Assembly (NCBI GenBank): GCA_964440375.1
Contig: CAYTRY010000003.1
Location: forward strand, 1 to 64,000
Direction: 5' to 3'
From: Lacustribacter sp964440375
GTDB lineage: Bacteria; Pseudomonadota; Gammaproteobacteria; Burkholderiales; Burkholderiaceae_A
Length of the DNA stretch: 64,000 nucleotides
Positions 33,176-41,504 of this stretch are shown here, one piece after another. Both the position numbers and the translations under genes were made by a program. The notes under the pieces were generated by a model, which searched no databases, was not told the origin of the DNA, and saw nothing but the letters and a program-made list of their open reading frames with translations. Numbering within the stretch: position 1 is the first letter of the stretch; every line of letters begins with the position of its first letter.

Positions 33176-34955
33176 CGCCGCCGACGACGCGGTACTGGCT
33201 GCGGCCTTATTTGCGCAGGATCCTATCGGGCTGGGCGGCATTTGTGTGCAGGCCCATGCGGGCCCGGTGCGTACGCGCTTTATTGAATTTATTCAATCAC
33301 GTCTGCGGCCGGATCAGCCCTCTCGCAAGCTGCCATTGTCGATTCAAGACGAGCGGCTGCTCGGCGGGCTCGATCTGGTGTCGACCTTGCAGTCGGGCCG
33401 CCCGGTGCTCTCGCAGGGCTTGCTCGCCGAGGTCAATGGCGGCGTTTTATGGGTCGCCATGGCAGAGCGCATGGGTCCTGCGCTTGCTGCACGCATCGCG
33501 CTTGCGATGGATCGCGGTGAGATCGTGGTGGCGCGCGAGGGGCTGGTGGCAACAACACCTACAGCCTTTGGACTTGTGCTCCTTGATGAACAGGTAGAAG
33601 AGGATGAGTCCGCACCTCGATCGCTATTGGATCGTCTCGCCTTTCATATTGATCTGCGTGCAGTGCCGCTATCCGACTTAGAAGAGGCCATTCATTTTTT
33701 TCAAGAGTCACAGGATGGCGATACGAGCCCGCCGAATGCAGCATGGGATCGGACTGCGCTGCCCGAGTTAAACGATTCGCTGGCTGCCGCCTTGTGCACG
33801 ACTGCGCTGGCCCTCGGCATTGACTCGCTTCGCGCAGTGATGTTGGCGCATCGTGTTGCAGCCCTCGCGTGCAGCTGGCGTTCGGCCAGCCAGATCAGCC
33901 AAGAAGATGCGGCCCTCGCGGCGCGGCTCGTGCTCGCACCGCGCGCAACCATGCTGCCAGCTCCGGAGGAATCGGCGTCTGCACAAGAGCCTCCGCCGGC
34001 TGAGCCCCCGCAGTCGGATTCGGAGTCAGAGCAGGCTCCAAAAGACCCACAGCAGCTGCAGGCCTTAGATGAAGTGGTGCTGCAGGCGGCCAAGGCGGCG
34101 ATTCCTGCTGGCCTTTTGGCGCAGCTCTTGCTGGATCCGAATCGTCTGGGCCGAGGCGGTTCAGGAAAATCGGGTGCCCTGAAAAAAAGTGGACTGCGCG
34201 GCCGCCCCATCGGATCTCAGCCCGGCCTGCCGCGTTCCGGTGCGCGGCTCAGCCTGATGGATACCTTGCGTGCGGCTGCGCCCTGGCAACGGCTGCGCCG
34301 CCGTGGCCAGATGCCAGCGAGATCATTGGGCCCAACGGCGGGAGCGTCTGCGCTTCAGATTCGTGCAGAGGATTTTCGTATCAGGCGATTCAAAGAACGC
34401 TCCGAGACGACCACAATTTTTGTAGTGGATGCATCCGGCTCCTCTGCGCTGCATCGGCTTGCCGAGGCCAAGGGCGCTGTCGAGTTATTGCTGGCGGATT
34501 GTTATGTCCGCCGTGATCAGGTGGCGGTGATTGCTTTTCGTAATCAGCAGGCCGAAATTATTCTGCCGCCGACACGCTCACTGGTGCGGGCCAAGCGCAG
34601 CCTCTCAGGACTGCCGGGCGGAGGAGGCACGCCGCTCGCAAAAGCCTTACAGATCAGCCAGCGGCTTGCCGAGAGTGTGAAGCGCCGAGGCGGAACGCCT
34701 GTGGTGGTGATGCTGACCGATGGCAAGGCCAATATCAGTCTGGAGGGTCAGCCGGGCCGCGAGCAGGCCCGCCAGGACGTTGCACTTGCCGCGCAGCAGT
34801 TTTTGGTTGCAGGTGTTTCAGCGATGGTGATTGATACCTCGCCGCAGCCGTCATCGGCCGCCCAGGCATTATCTGAGCAGATGCGGGCCCGTTATCTTCC
34901 GCTGCCGCATGCTGGAGCGGCAGTGGTGTCTCAGGCCGTTAAGACAATGGTCTGA
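33156..34955 (+). CDS. bchD: Magnesium chelatase subunit BchD
   Basis: 599 residues. Platform subunit that pairs with BchI hexamers and links them to BchH. The N-terminal AAA-like part has lost the Walker A. About residues 270-305 form an acidic, proline-rich linker (EPPPAEPPQSDSESEQAPKD). The C-terminal half is a von Willebrand A domain with the MIDAS motif VVDASGSSALHRLAEAKGAV, the GGGGTPLAKALQ loop and VVVMLTDGKANISL. The start overlaps bchI. Its 3' end overlaps the convergent bchO by 25 bases. BchH is not in this window. Confidence 0.96.
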   Translation: MNSLTPNAADDAVLAAALFAQDPIGLGGICVQAHAGPVRTRFIEFIQSRLRPDQPSRKLPLSIQDERLLGGLDLVSTLQSGRPVLSQGLLAEVNGGVLWVAMAERMGPALAARIALAMDRGEIVVAREGLVATTPTAFGLVLLDEQVEEDESAPRSLLDRLAFHIDLRAVPLSDLEEAIHFFQESQDGDTSPPNAAWDRTALPELNDSLAAALCTTALALGIDSLRAVMLAHRVAALACSWRSASQISQEDAALAARLVLAPRATMLPAPEESASAQEPPPAEPPQSDSESEQAPKDPQQLQALDEVVLQAAKAAIPAGLLAQLLLDPNRLGRGGSGKSGALKKSGLRGRPIGSQPGLPRSGARLSLMDTLRAAAPWQRLRRRGQMPARSLGPTAGASALQIRAEDFRIRRFKERSETTTIFVVDASGSSALHRLAEAKGAVELLLADCYVRRDQVAVIAFRNQQAEIILPPTRSLVRAKRSLSGLPGGGGTPLAKALQISQRLAESVKRRGGTPVVVMLTDGKANISLEGQPGREQARQDVALAAQQFLVAGVSAMVIDTSPQPSSAAQALSEQMRARYLPLPHAGAAVVSQAVKTMV

Positions 34956-35863
34956 ATAAACCGTGCAACCTCGGCGGGCCGCTCTTCATGTAAGAGATGG
35001 CCGCCCGTCCACGTGGTGACATCAGCGGTGGGAAACGATGATCGAATCACGTTTTTTAGCGGCAGTTCTTTTACCCAAGCATCTTGTGCGCCAAGAAGAA
35101 AACTGGTGGGCAGGGTAAGCGCATGTGATCTCGTTAATAGGCCAGGCAGATCAGCGCCCGCCATAAATTCCATCGCGCCTTGAACATGATTGGGCTGCGT
35201 AAAGAGATATCGGTAAAGCCGCCGATGAGATTCCGGAATCTTGGATCCCGTCGAGTCCAGCAGCTGATCCACCATGCCGGTATTGGCCGCAAGAAACGCA
35301 AGCATTCCGGTCATCGGTGACGAAGTCGCAATCGGTGCGACCACGGGCCCGAGCATGGTGGTGTAGAGCAGCGGCGGAGGCACCAGTGATGGGTTTAGCC
35401 CAACAATTCGAATCGGCTGAAGGGCCGGTGTCTGTTTTGCAAATCGAAGCGCCCACTCGATAGCAAGCGGCGCACCTGCCGAATGGCCCACGACGACCAG
35501 TCGGCCGGTGCACTGCAGGTAGGCCAGCAGCTGCTGCAGCACCTCGGCCATCGCAGGCAGGCGCATCATGCGGGCCTGGGCACCGCGGGTAAAGCCGTGG
35601 CCGGGCAGATCAACGGCGAGCACATCTGCAAACGCAGTCAGTGGCTCAATTAACTCAGACCAGGAATGGGCGGATGAGCCGGTTCCATGGAGCAGCAGCA
35701 GCAGCGGCCCCCCGGTTTTCTTGGCGGGGTGAAACTGCAGGTGCCAGCTCAGGCCGTCCAGGGCCACCAGCCGGCTTGCCTTGCGGTGCGGCCAGTCAGC
35801 GGGCAGCAGCCGTTGGGCGGCTTCGGCATCGCCGGCCAGGTGTCTATTGCAGTTGACAGTCAT
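34931..35863 (-). CDS. bchO: Mg-chelatase accessory alpha/beta hydrolase BchO
   Basis: 310 residues, alpha/beta-hydrolase fold of the BchO family found with bchI/bchD. Seen: LLLLHGTGSSAHSW, VLAVDLPGHGFTRG, the nucleophile VVGHSAGAPLAIEW, SFLLGAQDAWVKELP and the terminal WTGGHLLHEERP histidine. The N-terminal LLPADWPHRKASRLVALDGL is a BchO feature. Its precise role beside magnesium chelatase is not settled in the family. The ATG used is 9 bases inside a TTG alternative. A perfect PpsR box (35841-35858) lies over its first codons, so repression would act at the very start of the gene. Confidence 0.92.
   Translation of the reverse strand: MTVNCNRHLAGDAEAAQRLLPADWPHRKASRLVALDGLSWHLQFHPAKKTGGPLLLLLHGTGSSAHSWSELIEPLTAFADVLAVDLPGHGFTRGAQARMMRLPAMAEVLQQLLAYLQCTGRLVVVGHSAGAPLAIEWALRFAKQTPALQPIRIVGLNPSLVPPPLLYTTMLGPVVAPIATSSPMTGMLAFLAANTGMVDQLLDSTGSKIPESHRRLYRYLFTQPNHVQGAMEFMAGADLPGLLTRSHALTLPTSFLLGAQDAWVKELPLKNVIRSSFPTADVTTWTGGHLLHEERPAEVARFIQTIVLTA
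35841..35858. promoter_or_regulatory. PpsR/CrtJ box (perfect) at bchO/crtE divide
   Basis: TGTCTATTGCAGTTGACA matches TGT-N12-ACA exactly. It overlaps the first codons of bchO and includes a TTGACA hexamer (35853-35858) that could be the -35 of a crtE-directed promoter. PpsR is encoded in this window. Binding is inferred from the consensus. Confidence 0.7.
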
Positions 35864-35884
35864 AAATGACAATATACCTAGACA
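35854..35884. promoter_or_regulatory. Two further PpsR-like half-consensus boxes
   Basis: TGA-N12-ACA occurs twice, at 35854-35871 and 35867-35884, each one base off TGT-N12-ACA and overlapping each other and the perfect box. Tandem boxes are normal for PpsR targets. These weaker ones may help cooperative binding across the bchO/crtE spacer. Confidence 0.4.
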
Positions 35885-35948
35885 ACATGTGGATGTTCAG
35901 GCCGGTTCTCGCCGGAAGGGCTCCACCTAACCAGTCTAGGGAGATTCC

Positions 35949-36827
35949 ATGGCATCGGCCCACTCCGTCAAGCAGGCACTTGAGCAGGCCCTGGGCTCTG
36001 CGGTCGCGCTTTCCGAATCGCCGCATGGGCCTGCGCTTCTGGCAAAGGCGACCCATCATGCGGTCTTTCCTGGCGGGGCGCGGATTCGACCCCATCTGGT
36101 GTTGGCGGTCGCATCGGCATGCGGCCATGATGACCCCGAACTTTCGATGGCGGCAGCAGTTGCGCTCGAGCTTTTGCATTGCGCATCACTGGTCCACGAT
36201 GATCTGCCTTGTTTTGATGATGCCGCAACACGCCGCGGCCAGCCTTCGGTGCATAAAGCTTTTGGTGAGCGGCTCGCCGTGCTGACCGGAGACGGATTAA
36301 TCGTGCTGGCCTTTCAAGTATTGGCCAGCGTCAAAGCCCATCATCCACAGCGCATCGCTGCAACGATTGGATTGATCGCGCAGGCCACTGGCGCACCAGA
36401 GGGCATCGTTGCAGGCCAGGCCTGGGAGTGTGAGCCGAAAGCGAATCTGCGCGACTATCAGCGTGCCAAGACTGGCGCCTTATTTGCCGCTGCCACTGCG
36501 TGTGGCGCGATGACTGCAGGCGGGCATGCCGAATCCTGGCGGCCGCTGGGCGAGTGGCTTGGTGAGGCCTATCAAGTTGCAGACGATATTCGTGATGTGA
36601 TTGGTGATCCTCAGTCCATGGGCAAACCCACTGGCCAGGATGTTGCGCATGATCGGCAGAGTGCTGCGCGAGAACTGGGCCTAATGGGCGCTATTCAGAA
36701 TTTTGATTTGTTGGTGGGGAAAGCCATTCGCGCGATTCCTTCCTGTCCTGGCGCACCCAGCCTGCGGGCCTTGGTGCTGGCCGAGTCCGAGCGTTTAGTG
36801 CCGCGAGAGATTCTGGAGCGGGTCTAG
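35949..36827 (+). CDS. crtE: Geranylgeranyl diphosphate synthase CrtE
   Basis: 292 residues of the trans-isoprenyl diphosphate synthase family, making the C20 precursor for both carotenoids and the bacteriochlorophyll tail. First Asp-rich motif VHDDLPCFDD, second AYQVADDIRDVIGD, with GGARIRPHLVLAVA and the GKPTGQDVAHDR lid. It opens the crtE-crtF-bchC-X-Y-Z-puf superoperon; the PpsR boxes lie 65-108 bases upstream and GGGAG precedes the ATG. Confidence 0.94.
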   Translation: MASAHSVKQALEQALGSAVALSESPHGPALLAKATHHAVFPGGARIRPHLVLAVASACGHDDPELSMAAAVALELLHCASLVHDDLPCFDDAATRRGQPSVHKAFGERLAVLTGDGLIVLAFQVLASVKAHHPQRIAATIGLIAQATGAPEGIVAGQAWECEPKANLRDYQRAKTGALFAAATACGAMTAGGHAESWRPLGEWLGEAYQVADDIRDVIGDPQSMGKPTGQDVAHDRQSAARELGLMGAIQNFDLLVGKAIRAIPSCPGAPSLRALVLAESERLVPREILERV

Positions 36828-37934
36828 TTGATTCGAGCGTGGCTGGACCTGCGAGATCGACTCCTCGCCAGCGAGGCTTTTCATCGTTTCGCGATTCGCT
36901 TCCCCCTCACCCGCTGGATTGCGCGCCGGCAGGCGAAGTCACTCTTTGATCTGGTCGCGGGATTTGTTTATTCCCAGGTGCTGTTTGCATGTGTCCGGCT
37001 CGATTTATTTGCAGTGCTGGCCAAGGGCCCCTTGGGCCTCGAAGATCTTGCAAGCCGGCTTCGCCTAAGCACAGATGCCACAGATCGGCTGATGCGCGCA
37101 GCCGCATCACTTCAGCTTGTTGAGTCGCGTTCTGATCAACGCTGGGGCCTGGGCATGCAGGGTGCGATCTTGGTGAGTAACACCGCAGTGACTGCATTAA
37201 TCGAACACCATGCGACGCTGTATGCGGACCTGCGGGATCCCGTTGCCCTGCTCAGAGGAGAGACGGATCCGCATCTTGCGCAGTACTGGCCATACGCCGA
37301 TGAGCAGGCTGCCTCACCAACACTGTTGCCTGAGGCGCGCGTGAAAGCGTATTCGGACTTGATGAGCGCATCACAGCCCCTGATTGCGCAGGAGGTGCTG
37401 AGTGCTTATGCATTTCGCAGCCATCGATGTTTAATGGATGTGGGCGGCGGCCAAGGCACTTTTTTATTGGCAGCAGCCCGCGCATTTCCTCACCTTCGAC
37501 TGATGCTGTTTGATCTGCCGGCAGTCGCGGGCCTTGCCGATAAAAATTTCAAGGCAGCCGGCCTTGCTGAGCGGGCCCAGGCCCATGGCGGAAGTTTTTT
37601 TGAGACGCCGCTGCCCAGCGGGGCGGATCTCATTACTGTGCTTCGGGTCCTCTACGATCACGATGACCATCGGGCCCTGGCGATTCTTCAGGCGGCCTAT
37701 CGGGCCCTGGCCCCTGGAGGCACGCTGCTGGTGGCCGAGCCGATGTCAGAGACCCCGGGAGCAGAATCTATGGGAAGTGCTTACTTCGGTTTCTACCTAT
37801 TGGCGATGGGCAAGGGCAAATCCAGAAGCGCCCAGCGGCTGATGCAACTCATCTCTGAGGCTGGATTTTCTGATCCAAGGCTTCGGGCCACCCGATTGCC
37901 GCTCCAGGTCGGCCTGATTGTCGCGAAAAAATAA
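36828..37934 (+). CDS. crtF: Hydroxyneurosporene/rhodopin O-methyltransferase CrtF
   Basis: 368 residues. SAM-dependent methyltransferase that adds the methoxy group of spheroidene. An N-terminal winged-helix dimerisation domain (LFDLVAGFVYSQVLFACVRL; LSTDATDRLMRAAASL) is followed by the SAM-binding motif CLMDVGGGQGTFLLAAARAF and the catalytic region RVLYDHDDHRALAILQAAY. It starts at TTG directly abutting the crtE stop, without its own ribosome site, so it depends on coupled translation. Confidence 0.93.
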   Translation: MIRAWLDLRDRLLASEAFHRFAIRFPLTRWIARRQAKSLFDLVAGFVYSQVLFACVRLDLFAVLAKGPLGLEDLASRLRLSTDATDRLMRAAASLQLVESRSDQRWGLGMQGAILVSNTAVTALIEHHATLYADLRDPVALLRGETDPHLAQYWPYADEQAASPTLLPEARVKAYSDLMSASQPLIAQEVLSAYAFRSHRCLMDVGGGQGTFLLAAARAFPHLRLMLFDLPAVAGLADKNFKAAGLAERAQAHGGSFFETPLPSGADLITVLRVLYDHDDHRALAILQAAYRALAPGGTLLVAEPMSETPGAESMGSAYFGFYLLAMGKGKSRSAQRLMQLISEAGFSDPRLRATRLPLQVGLIVAKK

Positions 37935-38013
37935 GGGACGAATCAAAACGAATCCAGGTCCCCGGCCATACGGCTTCGCAGGCCTGCCGGCAGGCCGCCG
38001 CAGGGACGGGGTA

Positions 38014-38041
38014 TTGACTTTGACGGCAGGAAGCATACGAT
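38014..38041 (+). promoter_or_regulatory. Putative sigma-70-type promoter of bchC
   Basis: TTGACT (38014-38019), 16 bases, TACGAT (38036-38041) in the 156-base crtF-bchC spacer. Transcription would start about 38048, inside the PpsR box that follows. A repressed, oxygen-controlled internal promoter of the superoperon is the likely reading. Confidence 0.45.
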
Positions 38042-38046
38042 CGGGT

Positions 38047-38064
38047 TGTCAATCAAAATTGACA
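38047..38064. promoter_or_regulatory. PpsR/CrtJ box before bchC
   Basis: TGTCAATCAAAATTGACA fits TGT-N12-ACA exactly and is itself a near-perfect palindrome (TGTCAAT / ATTGACA). It lies 27 bases before the bchC ATG and directly after the putative -10. bchC is a classic PpsR/CrtJ target in other purple bacteria. Confidence 0.75.
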
Positions 38065-38090
38065 CATTAAAACGTAAGGAAAATTTGACA

Positions 38091-39050
38091 ATGGTCCGCC
38101 CCGATTTCGCCAAGCAGTCACAGGCGATCGTGCTTCGACAGCCAATGGACTTGGCACTCAGTCCGGTTGCGCTCTCCCCGCCTGCCGAGGGTGACGTTGT
38201 CGTGGACATCCTTTTTAGTGGCATCAGCACGGGCACAGAAAAACTATTGTGGTCAGGCCGCATGCCGATGTTTCCTGGAATGGGCTACCCCTTGATACCG
38301 GGCTATGAGTCCGTCGGAAGAGTGGTGCATGCAATGCCGAAGGCCAAGCATCACGAGGGCGATTTTGTTTTCGTTCCGGGTGCGAAATGCTTTGGTGATA
38401 TTCGCGGTCTTTTTGGTGGTGCCGCCTCGCGCGTGATCGTCGCCTCGGATCGTGCCTTATCCATCGATGAATCCTTAGGTGAGCGCGGCGTGTTGCTGGC
38501 CTTGGCGGCGACGGCCTATCACGTCTATCAGGGTGAGCCGGAACAGCAGCCGGATCTCATCGTGGGCCATGGTGTGTTGGGCCGACTCATTGCACGCCTG
38601 GCGGTCGCAGCAGGCCGAAGGCCAGTGGTCTGGGAGACCAATGCCGCCCGACGCACAGGCGCCCGGGGCTACACCGTGATTGATCCGGCAGAGGATGATC
38701 GCCGCAACTACGCACGCATTTGCGATGTCAGTGGCGATCCAAAGATTTTAGATGCCTTGGTGTCACGTCTTGCTGCAGGCGGTGAGATCGCACTTGCTGG
38801 CTTTTACGAAGACGCACTCTCGTTTACCTTTCCGCCCGCCTTCATGCGCGAGGCGCGCATTCGCATTGCTGCCCAGTGGCAGCCGCAAGATCTTGATGCG
38901 GTGAGATCGCTTGCGCAATCCGGAGCCTTATCGCTTGCCGGATTGATTACACACCGCCGACCTCCCCCGGATGCGGAAGCAGCCTATCGCACCGCCTTTA
39001 CCGATCCCGATTGTCTCAAGATGGTTCTCGACTGGAGCGCGCTTACATGA
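38091..39050 (+). CDS. bchC: 3-hydroxyethyl bacteriochlorophyllide a dehydrogenase BchC
   Basis: 319 residues of a zinc-free-looking medium-chain alcohol dehydrogenase group specific to bacteriochlorophyll synthesis; it oxidises the 3-hydroxyethyl group to acetyl. ILFSGISTGTEKLLWSGRMP, PGMGYPLIPGYESVGRV, RGLFGGAASRVIVA and IVGHGVLGRLIARLAVAAG are BchC blocks. The ATG chosen has AAGGA upstream; an in-frame codon 45 bases earlier falls in the PpsR box and is rejected. It overlaps bchX by 4 bases. Confidence 0.95.
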   Translation: MVRPDFAKQSQAIVLRQPMDLALSPVALSPPAEGDVVVDILFSGISTGTEKLLWSGRMPMFPGMGYPLIPGYESVGRVVHAMPKAKHHEGDFVFVPGAKCFGDIRGLFGGAASRVIVASDRALSIDESLGERGVLLALAATAYHVYQGEPEQQPDLIVGHGVLGRLIARLAVAAGRRPVVWETNAARRTGARGYTVIDPAEDDRRNYARICDVSGDPKILDALVSRLAAGGEIALAGFYEDALSFTFPPAFMREARIRIAAQWQPQDLDAVRSLAQSGALSLAGLITHRRPPPDAEAAYRTAFTDPDCLKMVLDWSALT

Positions 39051-39964
39051 GCACAACAAAAGAAACCCAGATCATCGCGATCTATGGCAAGGGAGGCATC
39101 GGCAAGAGTTTTACGCTGGCTAACCTGTCTTACATGATGGCCCAGCAAGGCAAGAAGGTGCTGCTAATTGGCTGTGATCCTAAAAGCGATACGACATCCC
39201 TGCTGTTTGGTGGCAAAGCCACACCGACCATCATTGAGACATCCTCGAAAAAGAAACTCGCTGGCGAGGAAGTTGCCATTGGCGATGTCTGCTTTAAGCG
39301 TGATGGTGTATTCGCCATGGAACTCGGCGGCCCGGAAGTTGGCCGCGGCTGTGGCGGACGGGGAATCATTCACGGCTTTGAGACTCTAGAAAAACTCGGT
39401 TTTCATGACTGGGGTTTTGACTACGTGCTGCTGGACTTCTTAGGCGATGTGGTCTGTGGTGGATTTGGACTGCCGATTGCCCGCGATATGTGCCAGAAGG
39501 TCATTGTGGTGGGCAGCAACGACCTTCAGTCGCTCTACGTTGCGAATAATGTCTGCTCCGCAGTCGAGTATTTTCGAAAGCTCGGCGGCAATGTTGGTGT
39601 TGCCGGCATGGTCATCAATAAAGATGACGGTACAGGCGAGGCAGCCGCATTTGCGCAGAAGGTGGGCATTCCGGTCCTGGCCGCGATCCCTGCCCATGAA
39701 GACATTCGGCGCAAAAGCGCCAGCTATGAAATTGTGGGTAAACCGGGCGGTACATGGGGCCCCTTATTCGAAACACTGGGCAACAACGTTGCCGAGGCGC
39801 CACCTGTACGGCCGGCGCCGCTGAGTCAGGATGAACTCCTCGGGCTTTTTGCATCAGACACGGTTGGCCGCAATGTCGTGCTGCAGCCTGCCACCCTGGC
39901 GGACATGATGGGCGCTGATGTGCCGGTTCGCCAGAGTCTTGAAGTTGTCTACGAGACCGTCTGA
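39047..39964 (+). CDS. bchX: Chlorophyllide a reductase iron protein BchX
   Basis: 305 residues, a nitrogenase-iron-protein-like ATPase that feeds electrons to BchYZ for ring B reduction of chlorophyllide a. P-loop AIYGKGGIGKSFTLANLSYM, switch regions LIGCDPKSDTTSLLFGG and LLDFLGDVVCGGFGLPIA, and the two bridging [4Fe-4S] cysteines, in PEVGRGCGGRGIIHG and DVVCGGFG. The length is about that of other BchX. It overlaps bchC by 4 bases; bchY follows after 7. Confidence 0.96.
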   Translation: MSTTKETQIIAIYGKGGIGKSFTLANLSYMMAQQGKKVLLIGCDPKSDTTSLLFGGKATPTIIETSSKKKLAGEEVAIGDVCFKRDGVFAMELGGPEVGRGCGGRGIIHGFETLEKLGFHDWGFDYVLLDFLGDVVCGGFGLPIARDMCQKVIVVGSNDLQSLYVANNVCSAVEYFRKLGGNVGVAGMVINKDDGTGEAAAFAQKVGIPVLAAIPAHEDIRRKSASYEIVGKPGGTWGPLFETLGNNVAEAPPVRPAPLSQDELLGLFASDTVGRNVVLQPATLADMMGADVPVRQSLEVVYETV

Positions 39965-39971
39965 GCCGATC

Positions 39972-41504
39972 ATGAATAAGCCGATCGATATTCCCATCAA
40001 GGTGGTGTCATCGCAGTCCACTGCATCGGCTGCAGTCGGCGGCTGTGGCGCTCCTCAGGAGATGGCTGTCGCCGCCCGGCAGGCTGGAAAAAGCGAGACG
40101 CTGGATCGTTATGCGACCGATTATCCAAAGGGCCCGCATGATCAGCCGCAGAGCATGTGCCCCGCATTCGGCTCGTTACGTGTCGGACTGCGCATGCGTC
40201 GTACCGCCACCATTCTTTCGGGCTCGGCCTGCTGTGTCTATGGCCTGACGTTCACATCACACTTTTACGGCGCCCGTCGCAGCGTGGGCTATGTGCCCTT
40301 TAATTCTGAGACCCTTGTTACCGGAAAACTTTTTGAAGATATTCGGGATGCGGTCCATGCCCAGGCCAATCCAGAAAAATTTGACGCGATTGTCATCATT
40401 AACCTCTGCGTTCCCACAGCCAGCGGTGTGCCATTGCAGCTGCTGCCCAAAGAAATTAACGGTGTGCGAGTCATTGGCATAGATGTTCCAGGATTCGGTG
40501 TGCCTACCCACGCCGAAGCAAAAGATGTGCTGGCCGGTGCCATGCTGCGATTTGCCCGCGAGGAGGTGATGGCAGGCCCTGTGCCCGCGCCGAAGACCCG
40601 TGTTGCAGATCGGCCCACCATCACCTTGCTTGGTGAGATGTTCCCCGCCGATCCAGTTGGTATTGGCATGATGCTGGCCCCCATGGGCCTGGCTGCCGGC
40701 CCCGTGGTGCCGACCCGCGAGTGGCGAGAGCTCTACACCGCACTCGATGGCGCTGCCGTGGCTGCCATTCATCCGTTTTACACAGCAAGCATTCGTGAAT
40801 TCGAGGCCGCCGGCCGTCCGATTGTGGGCTCAGCACCTGTGGGTGTTCACGGCACCGAGGCCTGGCTGCAGGCGATTGGCCGCGCCACGAATATTGCACA
40901 GTCTGCAATTGATGCCGCAAAAAATGCAGTGCTGCCCGCGATTCAACAGGCCTTGGCAGCCTCACCGGTGAAAGGCCGCATCACATTAAGCGGCTATGAA
41001 GGCTCCGAGCTTTTGGTCGCACGCCTGCTGATTGAATCGGGCGCTGATGTCCGCTATGTCGGCACGGCCTGTCCACGCACCATCTGGAGCGATGCCGATC
41101 GGCAATGGCTGGAATCCAAAGGTGTGCGAGTCCAGTACCGCGCATCACTCGAGCAAGACCTCGAGGCACTGCATGAGTTCAATCCCGATCTCGCAATCGG
41201 CACCACGCCGGTGGTCCAGGCCGCCAAGCAGGCCAGCATTCCCGCCTTGTATTTCACCAATTTGATTTCGGCCCGGCCGCTGATGGGCCCTGCGGGTGCG
41301 GGCTCATTGGCCCAGGTCATCAATGCGGCCATTGGCAACAAATCTCGCTTTGATCAGATGCATGAATTTTTTGAGTCGGTGGGCGATGGAGATAACGCGG
41401 GTGTCTGGGAGGAGGTCCCCAAGGCCCATCCCGAGTTTCGCGAGCTGACACGCCGTCAGCTGGCCAAGCTGCAAAAGGCACGCAAATCCGAGGAGATGGG
41501 CTGA
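39972..41504 (+). CDS. bchY: Chlorophyllide a reductase subunit BchY
   Basis: 510 residues, one half of the NifDK-like catalytic core of chlorophyllide a reductase. The N-terminal part has the cluster cysteines (QSMCPAFGSLRVGLRMR; ILSGSACCVYGLTFTSHF), then SETLVTGKLFEDIRDAVHAQ and TPVVQAAKQASIPALYFTN. The start is the ATG after the bchX stop rather than an earlier in-frame codon inside bchX. Its stop overlaps the bchZ start (TGATG). Confidence 0.96.
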   Translation: MNKPIDIPIKVVSSQSTASAAVGGCGAPQEMAVAARQAGKSETLDRYATDYPKGPHDQPQSMCPAFGSLRVGLRMRRTATILSGSACCVYGLTFTSHFYGARRSVGYVPFNSETLVTGKLFEDIRDAVHAQANPEKFDAIVIINLCVPTASGVPLQLLPKEINGVRVIGIDVPGFGVPTHAEAKDVLAGAMLRFAREEVMAGPVPAPKTRVADRPTITLLGEMFPADPVGIGMMLAPMGLAAGPVVPTREWRELYTALDGAAVAAIHPFYTASIREFEAAGRPIVGSAPVGVHGTEAWLQAIGRATNIAQSAIDAAKNAVLPAIQQALAASPVKGRITLSGYEGSELLVARLLIESGADVRYVGTACPRTIWSDADRQWLESKGVRVQYRASLEQDLEALHEFNPDLAIGTTPVVQAAKQASIPALYFTNLISARPLMGPAGAGSLAQVINAAIGNKSRFDQMHEFFESVGDGDNAGVWEEVPKAHPEFRELTRRQLAKLQKARKSEEMG

